Source: Chlamydiota bacterium (GTDB taxonomy: Bacteria; Chlamydiota; Chlamydiia; Chlamydiales; SLFE01). From it: 10,539 bases of DNA. The position numbers and the translations under genes are program-made. The DNA is taken from positions 1 through 10,539 of the forward strand of contig JAAKFL010000050.1 in assembly GCA_011065065.1 (NCBI GenBank), in the 5' to 3' direction. Below the pieces are notes generated by a model. That model was given only the letters and a program-made list of their open reading frames with translations, made no database searches and had not been told where the DNA came from. Positions within the stretch are counted from its first letter, which is position 1, and every line of letters begins with the position of its first letter. Positions 6,666-10,539 of this stretch are shown in pieces.

Positions 6666-7295
6666 TTACATGGTTTCTTTCTGAGATTCAAGCAATCTAT
6701 ACATGGCAGCTTGTGCTAATAGCGTCACTGGCAGAGCTGCAAACCATCCAACGAAGACAATCATCAACCCCAGGAAGACAATCACAGTTGAGACGAACAT
6801 CATCATAAAGACGTCCCACTTCGTTCCCATGGTAAGATCGCTACTCATTTCCAAGGCCTTAATAGGGCCAACCCCTTTATCGATCATCACAAAAGGCCAG
6901 ACGAAATATTTGGCTCCCCAGATCACGCCGGGAAAGACAAGCAAAATCGTACCGACCATTACAATGATCGCATAAAAGATTGTAGCTATAATCCATTGAA
7001 TGATAATTTTGAATCCACTGAACAAGTCCGTAAATGAAGGACTCACTCCATCAACGGCTTTAAGCGAGATCTTATAGACCCCGATAAAGACCACAATTGC
7101 CAAAATGGCACTGACTACTTGTATCAAGACTTGCAGTCCCACATGCAGATCGGGAAACACTCCCGAGACAAATCCTGGAATGCACATGAAAACTAAATAG
7201 ACAATCAAAAAGCCTATATAGGTCCCAATATGCTCCTTCATGAGCGCCCAGCCCTTTTTTACAAGGACTCCGATTGAAAAACCTTTACTTTCCAT
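6666..7295 (-). CDS. Polytopic inner membrane protein, 209 residues
   Basis: An integral membrane protein with about six hydrophobic segments (roughly 24-46, 54-78, 96-120, 125-138, 161-182 and 183-197). The motif FPGVIWGAKYFVWPFVMIDK followed by GPIKALEMSSDLTMG (121-157) is typical of small YciC/DUF975-like or glycerophosphodiesterase-membrane-domain-like proteins; an FPG turn, an Asp-Lys loop and an ALxxS helix recur in that loose superfamily. No enzyme motif is present and I do not assign a function. The start at 7295 has AAGGAG seven bases upstream. It is the first gene of a likely operon with the YadGH transporter, 44 bases ahead of the ATPase gene, so a role alongside envelope export is possible but only by association. 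It is divergent from the SIMPL-domain gene, with a 50-base gap. Confidence 0.85.
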   Translation of the reverse strand: MESKGFSIGVLVKKGWALMKEHIGTYIGFLIVYLVFMCIPGFVSGVFPDLHVGLQVLIQVVSAILAIVVFIGVYKISLKAVDGVSPSFTDLFSGFKIIIQWIIATIFYAIIVMVGTILLVFPGVIWGAKYFVWPFVMIDKGVGPIKALEMSSDLTMGTKWDVFMMMFVSTVIVFLGLMIVFVGWFAALPVTLLAQAAMYRLLESQKETM

Positions 7296-7315
7296 AACAA
7301 TTCTCCTTTAATGGC

Positions 7316-7343
7316 ATTTAAACACTCTTCAACCTAAGGTCAA
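7316..7343 (-). promoter_or_regulatory. Candidate promoter for the membrane protein-yadGH operon
   Basis: On the minus strand TTGACC (7343-7338) and TTAAAT (7321-7316) are separated by 16 bases, giving a start of transcription just ahead of the AAGGAG site. The -35 box overlaps the AAGGT ribosome binding site of the divergent SIMPL gene (7336-7340). The -10 box is only a partial match. Confidence 0.35.
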
Positions 7344-7345
7344 AG

Positions 7346-8056
7346 ATGTTTAAACTGTTTTTTTCTATTTTGATTACCAACTTAATAATGGGATCTCTCC
7401 TTTTCTCTGATTCTGATATCGATGTTCCCCAACTTTCTGTTCGGGGGGAAGCGCGCATCCGACGCCCCGCCGATCAACTGACTCTCAACTTGGGAGTCCT
7501 CACTGAAGACAAAACGGCTGAAAAAGCCTTGTCCGAAAACAACACGGCCATGCAAAGCGTCATGGACGCCCTGAAAAATGCCGGGCTCTCCCCTTCCGAA
7601 TATCAAACCGCGACCTTCAACATCCGCCCCATTCTGACTCCGCGCCCTCAAAATCCTCCTCCCGAATGGTATCCCACCGTCATTGGGTTCAGAGTGACGA
7701 ATAATCTGACGGTTCGGACGGAGAAATTGAATCTCGCAGGGAGTCTCATCGATGCTGCTATTAAGGCCGGAGCCAACACGGTGGACTCTGTTTCTTTCAG
7801 TCTGAAAGACTATCCCACTCATCGTGCGGATGCCATCACCCAAGCGACATCGCAAGCCATTGCCGATGCTGAAACGCTTGCTGAAGCGGCCAACATCCAA
7901 CTCGACAAGGTGTTGAACATCTCTTTGGATGATGCTGTCATCAGACCTAAATCTTATATGGCCTTTCGAACCATGGATGTCTCTGCTTCCATTGAACCAG
8001 GAGATGTAGATGTCACGGCAACTGTCACGATTGACTACCAAATTCGCTCTCATTAA
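7346..8056 (+). CDS. Exported SIMPL-domain (DUF541, YggE-like) protein
   Basis: A 236-residue protein with an N-terminal hydrophobic segment (about 4-20, MFKLFFSILITNLIMGSLLF) that should act as a signal peptide or anchor, placing the rest outside the cytoplasm. The body is a SIMPL/DUF541 domain: VRGEARIRRPADQLTLNLGV (32-51), a paired-helix segment, GFRVTNNLTVRT (114-125), GANTVDSVSFSL (142-153), a DAxxxA helix around 162-182, NIQLDKVLNIS, and a final strand VDVTATVTIDYQI. Family members such as E. coli YggE and Brucella BP26 are periplasmic or outer-membrane proteins of uncertain role, with reports of oxidative-stress protection and ring-shaped oligomers. The start is at ATG 7346, behind AAGGT five bases upstream. 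The stop codon shares the palindrome TTAA with the stop of the convergent Ppx-like gene. Its third codon positions look more GC-rich than those of neighbouring genes. Confidence 0.92.
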   Translation: MFKLFFSILITNLIMGSLLFSDSDIDVPQLSVRGEARIRRPADQLTLNLGVLTEDKTAEKALSENNTAMQSVMDALKNAGLSPSEYQTATFNIRPILTPRPQNPPPEWYPTVIGFRVTNNLTVRTEKLNLAGSLIDAAIKAGANTVDSVSFSLKDYPTHRADAITQATSQAIADAETLAEAANIQLDKVLNISLDDAVIRPKSYMAFRTMDVSASIEPGDVDVTATVTIDYQIRSH

Positions 8057-9126
8057 TTCACCTTATTTGGGATGGCCTTTTCAACTTTCCAAAAACTTTT
8101 CATAAAAAATGCCCCATCGGCATTGTTAACATCGACAACTTGCACCTGTTGAAGGTCCAATTCCTTCATAAATCCAATCACCAGAAGAGCGTTGGAAATC
8201 AGAACATCCGCGAAATCTCCGCCCCCTAACTCCTCGTCTGTCTTTCCGGCAAGTGGAGTCACGACATCTCTCAGATCCTTAGCTGTAAACGGATTTTTCA
8301 TGACTAAGGGTTCAATCCCATAACTGAAAATACTTCCCACGCCATAGACTTTTGTATTAGGGTCTTTGATACGATCCTTAAACAGTTGATCGACATTTTT
8401 GGCGAGCATGCGGGCATGCTTTTCCGCATCATCCATTTCTTCCAATGTCATGGGATTAGGTGATGAATATTCTTTTACATTACGACTTTGAATGTTTTGA
8501 ATGATGTAGTTCTTAAATGGAATCGAAGCTTCATGCCCACGGTAGATCTTCATCTCTTCATCAGTTCCCATCATTGTCAACTGCAAGCTTCCTCCCCCAA
8601 TATCCCAGACTATCATCGTCTTTTCATCCACTGGAACAGTCGCTTCGACAGCCAAAAAACCCAGCTCCCCTTCTAACTTTTGATCAATGATGTAAATAGG
8701 AATCCCAGTCTCTTCCGTGATTCTTTTCACAAACTCTTCACCATTTTCGGCCTTACGGAAAGCAGATGTTGCGATCCCGATCACCTTCTGAGCTTGATAC
8801 TTGATGGCTAACTGTTTGAGCTCTTTAATCGCCTCGATCCCCTGCTGCATCACCTGCTCGTCAAAAACCGCTTGATCGCCTTCAGTCAAAACTTTTTGAT
8901 AAGAAACGGTTATTTGTGTGTTGACGAGAGTTTTTACGATTTTGTTGTTACTGAGGTCAATTTCAGCCACTCGGAGCTTGGTCGCTCCCGACCCTATATC
9001 GATGGCGGCACGGATTACCGTCTGAGTTTTCACCTGATGCAAACCATAATAATACGGGATCAAGCTCGCAAAAATCAGTAACACACCTATTATGAATAAC
9101 TTAAACGAACGACTTGTATCTGGCAT
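8053..9126 (-). CDS. Membrane-anchored Ppx/GppA-like phosphatase (ASKHA fold)
   Basis: A 357-residue relative of exopolyphosphatase/guanosine pentaphosphatase. Nucleotide and phosphate-loop motifs are intact: AIDIGSGATKLRVAEI (41-56), IGIATSAFRKAENGEEF (116-132), acidic residues E152/E154 in the catalytic-Glu region, WDIGGGSLQL (174-183) and GVGSIFSYG (262-270). The protein covers the core two-lobed domain and lacks the C-terminal HD-like domain of long Ppx enzymes. Unusually, residues 9-28 form a transmembrane segment preceded by R6 and K9, which by the positive-inside rule would put the enzyme domain outside the cytoplasm. A phosphatase acting on polyphosphate or phosphorylated nucleotides is the family expectation; the real substrate is unknown. 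The start at 9126 has GAGGAG eight bases upstream. It ends convergently with the SIMPL gene, overlapping by four bases, and lies 111 bases after the small ORF on the same strand. Confidence 0.9.
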   Translation of the reverse strand: MPDTSRSFKLFIIGVLLIFASLIPYYYGLHQVKTQTVIRAAIDIGSGATKLRVAEIDLSNNKIVKTLVNTQITVSYQKVLTEGDQAVFDEQVMQQGIEAIKELKQLAIKYQAQKVIGIATSAFRKAENGEEFVKRITEETGIPIYIIDQKLEGELGFLAVEATVPVDEKTMIVWDIGGGSLQLTMMGTDEEMKIYRGHEASIPFKNYIIQNIQSRNVKEYSSPNPMTLEEMDDAEKHARMLAKNVDQLFKDRIKDPNTKVYGVGSIFSYGIEPLVMKNPFTAKDLRDVVTPLAGKTDEELGGGDFADVLISNALLVIGFMKELDLQQVQVVDVNNADGAFFMKSFWKVEKAIPNKVN

Positions 9127-9193
9127 GGTCGACGCTCCTCTTTGTCTGGGAGATAAGAAAATAGCGTGCCAATTAGGGGGAAATGCGTAAAAA

Positions 9194-9229
9194 AACAGGA
9201 TAAAAAGGATAGAAAGGATGAACAGGATA
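9194..9229 (+). repeat. Tandem 9-nt repeat, AGGAT type
   Basis: Four consecutive 9-base units: AACAGGATA, AAAAGGATA, GAAAGGATG, AACAGGATA, with a partial fifth (GAAAAT). A lone AACAGGATG unit also occurs at 1118-1126 beside the other repeat type. The repeat lies in the gap between the small ORF and the Ppx-like gene. Confidence 0.75.
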
Positions 9230-9237
9230 GAAAATTT

Positions 9238-9462
9238 CTAAACGATTTCGTCTAATGAAAATTCTTCACATTTCTTTTGCAATGATTGAAAATGTAAAAT
9301 TCTGTTCGACATACTGGGATGAGTGATATTTAAACAAGGATCCCCTTTTTCAGAAATCAAACAGTGAGCTATACAATCAAAGATTTTCCAGCTTTTTTTA
9401 TTTCTTATCTTAAGAAATTTTTGTCGATATTTGTCCATACGTCCATACACCCACAAATTCAC
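9238..9462 (-). CDS. Possible small protein coupled to the sterol desaturase-like gene
   Basis: A 74-codon frame opening with GTG at 9462 that overlaps the TGA of the upstream gene in the sequence GTGA, a layout common for translationally coupled genes. An ATG nine codons in (9438) would give a 66-residue form. The product is basic at the start (MDKYRQKFLKIRNKKSW) and contains four Cys, at about residues 30, 34, 43 and 65; there is no membrane segment. I recognise no family. The stretch is AT-rich like non-coding DNA here, and it could be chance or the remnant of a longer gene. It fills most of the 332-base gap between the Ppx-like and sterol desaturase-like genes. Confidence 0.35.
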   Translation of the reverse strand: MNLWVYGRMDKYRQKFLKIRNKKSWKIFDCIAHCLISEKGDPCLNITHPSMSNRILHFQSLQKKCEEFSLDEIV

Positions 9463-10283
9463 TCTTCCGTTCCTTTATTCTTCCTAAGAAACGGAATCGC
9501 GAATAACCAACCGAATTTTAAATAATTCGGCTGACGAAACTCATCGATACCAATCGGCATCTCAGTATGCCCCATTTCAGGGTCCTGGCGATAAGTTCCA
9601 AAAATGCGGTCCCAAACCGAGAGATTGAAACCAAAGTTTGTATTTCGCTCAATCTTATCGACAGAATGATGAATCCGGTGCATATCGGGTGTCACAATAA
9701 ACCACCGAAAGATACGATCCATTCCTAAAGGAATGTAAACATTGGTATGCGTAAACATAGAAGTGCCATTCAAAATTACTTCGAAAACGAGGACCGATAG
9801 TGGGGTCATCCCAAATGCAATCACTGTGACAATCTTGATTCCCATGGATAAAATCATTTCGATCGGATGAAACCTCACACCTGTTGTCACATCAAAATCG
9901 AGGTCGGCATGATGCACTTTATGAAATCTCCATAATGTCGGAACCGCGTGAAACATCACGTGTTGCAGGTAAATCATCACATCCAGAATCAATAGACTGA
10001 CGACAAAGTTCCACCCACCAGAAAACCCAAAGTAAGAAAACAATCCCCATCCCTTTTCTATAGAAATGAAAGCCATCTCAACGGCCATAAGTGGGAAGAT
10101 CAGTCGTAAGAGCAAAACATTGACAACGACGATCGCGATATTGCTAAACCATCTCCGCGAAAGATAGCCATATTTTTTGCGGCGTGGAAACAACCACTCC
10201 GTGCAAGCCAGGAGCAATAGAAGAATCACAAATGAAGCGACCCGAAATAAATCGGGATGATCGAGAATCCATTGCTGCAACAT
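9459..10283 (-). CDS. Sterol desaturase / fatty acid hydroxylase superfamily protein
   Basis: A 274-residue membrane-bound di-iron oxygenase-like protein. The family's histidine clusters are present and in order: HVMFH (108-112), HKVHH (121-125) and HRIHH (202-206), with further conserved His at 139 in FHPIE and 179 in THTN; together they should hold two irons. Hydrophobic segments lie at about 14-31, 47-68, 92-107 and 144-171. Relatives hydroxylate or desaturate sterols, fatty acids, sphingoid bases or carotenoids using O2; the substrate cannot be told from sequence. The ATG at 10283 is chosen because the N-terminus then starts directly before the first membrane helix; its AGGG site is close (three bases). 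An upstream in-frame TTG at 10319 has only a weak site and would add twelve polar residues. Its stop overlaps the GTG of a small possible gene. The 162-base palindrome lies 39 bases upstream of the start. Confidence 0.92.
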   Translation of the reverse strand: MLQQWILDHPDLFRVASFVILLLLLACTEWLFPRRKKYGYLSRRWFSNIAIVVVNVLLLRLIFPLMAVEMAFISIEKGWGLFSYFGFSGGWNFVVSLLILDVMIYLQHVMFHAVPTLWRFHKVHHADLDFDVTTGVRFHPIEMILSMGIKIVTVIAFGMTPLSVLVFEVILNGTSMFTHTNVYIPLGMDRIFRWFIVTPDMHRIHHSVDKIERNTNFGFNLSVWDRIFGTYRQDPEMGHTEMPIGIDEFRQPNYLKFGWLFAIPFLRKNKGTEE

Positions 10284-10322
10284 ACACCCTGTGTAAATTG
10301 AGTACCCATTTCCAGTCAATTA

Positions 10323-10484
10323 AAACCCAAGTGTCCACCAATTCTTTATTTAACATCCAAAGAGTTAAGCCATCTTTCGGCGATGGTGTCTCGCTAAAGT
10401 CTTAGGACCTTAGCTTCGACACCATCGCCAAAATCTGACCCAACTCTTTGGCGGTAAATGAAGAATTGATGAACACTTGGGTTT
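10323..10484. repeat. 162-base near-palindrome, MITE-like or long hairpin element
   Basis: The left half starts AAACCCAAGTGT (10323) and the reverse complement of the right half starts the same way (10484). Over 68 bases per arm I count about 56 identities with one gap, including AAACCCAAGTGT, CAATTCTT, CCAAAGAGTT and GGCGATGGTGTC. The centre (10393-10414) is itself a 9-pair stem, GCTAAAGTC/GACCTTAGC, with one mismatch and a TTAG loop, so the symmetry is continuous end to end. It has no ORF of its own. It could be a miniature inverted-repeat transposable element or an extragenic palindrome; the parent element is not in the window. Confidence 0.8.
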
Positions 10485-10492
10485 AAAAAATC

Positions 10493-10521
10493 TTGCGAGA
10501 TAACCTCAAAACCCCTATAAT
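10493..10521 (+). promoter_or_regulatory. Sigma70-type promoter reading out of the right edge
   Basis: TTGCGA (10493-10498) and a perfect TATAAT (10516-10521) are separated by exactly 17 bases. Transcription should begin near 10528 and run rightwards into a gene beyond the window. The promoter begins eight bases after the palindromic element ends. Confidence 0.55.
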
Positions 10522-10539
10522 GATACGTTAAATTTATTA

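Noticed and set aside
7382..8053. 223-codon open frame on the minus strand opposite the SIMPL gene
   Set aside because: Arg/Gly/Asp-rich low-quality product lying antisense to a gene with a clear family match; it is a codon-bias shadow.
8405..8420. Perfect short palindrome AGCATGC-GG-GCATGCT
   Set aside because: Lies inside the Ppx-like coding sequence and is explained by codons for a His-Ala-Arg-Met stretch; no regulatory context.
10284..10319. TTGACT at 10319-10314 on the minus strand as a -35 box for the sterol desaturase-like gene
   Set aside because: No acceptable -10 box at 16-18 bases, and transcription would start almost at the ATG.
10144..10405. Short frames on both strands across the sterol desaturase start and the palindrome
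   Set aside because: They overlap a clear family member or the inverted repeat and show no family similarity.

Overview
The window comes from a fairly AT-rich bacterium whose genes nearly all start at ATG behind recognisable Shine-Dalgarno sites (AGGAG/AAGGAG/GGAGG). No ribosomal or tRNA gene is present to fix the taxonomy. Several small hydrophobic proteins without recognisable family, an exported-looking glycosyltransferase and a YadGH-type ABC-2 exporter would fit an environmental chlamydia or another host-associated Gram-negative. That is a guess from general gene flavour, not a demonstrated placement.

Left part (1-3111, minus strand): a CgeB/YkvP-like glycosyltransferase that runs off the left edge and carries an apparent signal peptide, and upstream of it a 642-residue orphan protein. 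The orphan's second half has a His...Cys arrangement resembling a permuted papain-like (NlpC/LRAT-type) hydrolase. A degenerate copy of a 9-nt-period repeat lies between them. An AT-rich 450-base spacer (3112-3563) follows; its left end holds a strong hairpin in the orphan's leader.

Middle (3564-4519, plus strand): two small membrane proteins in tandem that look like diverged paralogues, separated by an intrinsic terminator directly in front of the second gene's ribosome binding site. Between them and the next, convergent, operon is a 256-base element (4610-4865) bounded by a perfect 46-base inverted repeat built from 9-nt units.

Right centre (4938-7295, minus strand): a probable operon of a polytopic membrane protein, a YadG-like ATPase and a YadH-like ABC-2 permease; the two transporter genes overlap, and a hairpin precedes the ATPase. 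Divergent to it is an exported SIMPL-domain protein (7346-8056), whose stop overlaps that of a convergent, membrane-anchored Ppx/GppA-like protein (8053-9126).

Right end: a sterol desaturase/fatty acid hydroxylase superfamily protein (9459-10283, minus), possibly coupled to a small 74-codon ORF, another 9-nt-period repeat (9194-9229), and a 162-base near-palindrome (10323-10484) that looks like a MITE or large hairpin. A good sigma70-type promoter just beyond it reads rightwards out of the window. No CRISPR array, transposase gene, tRNA or rRNA was found. Most genes concern the envelope: transport, membrane lipid modification and exported proteins.
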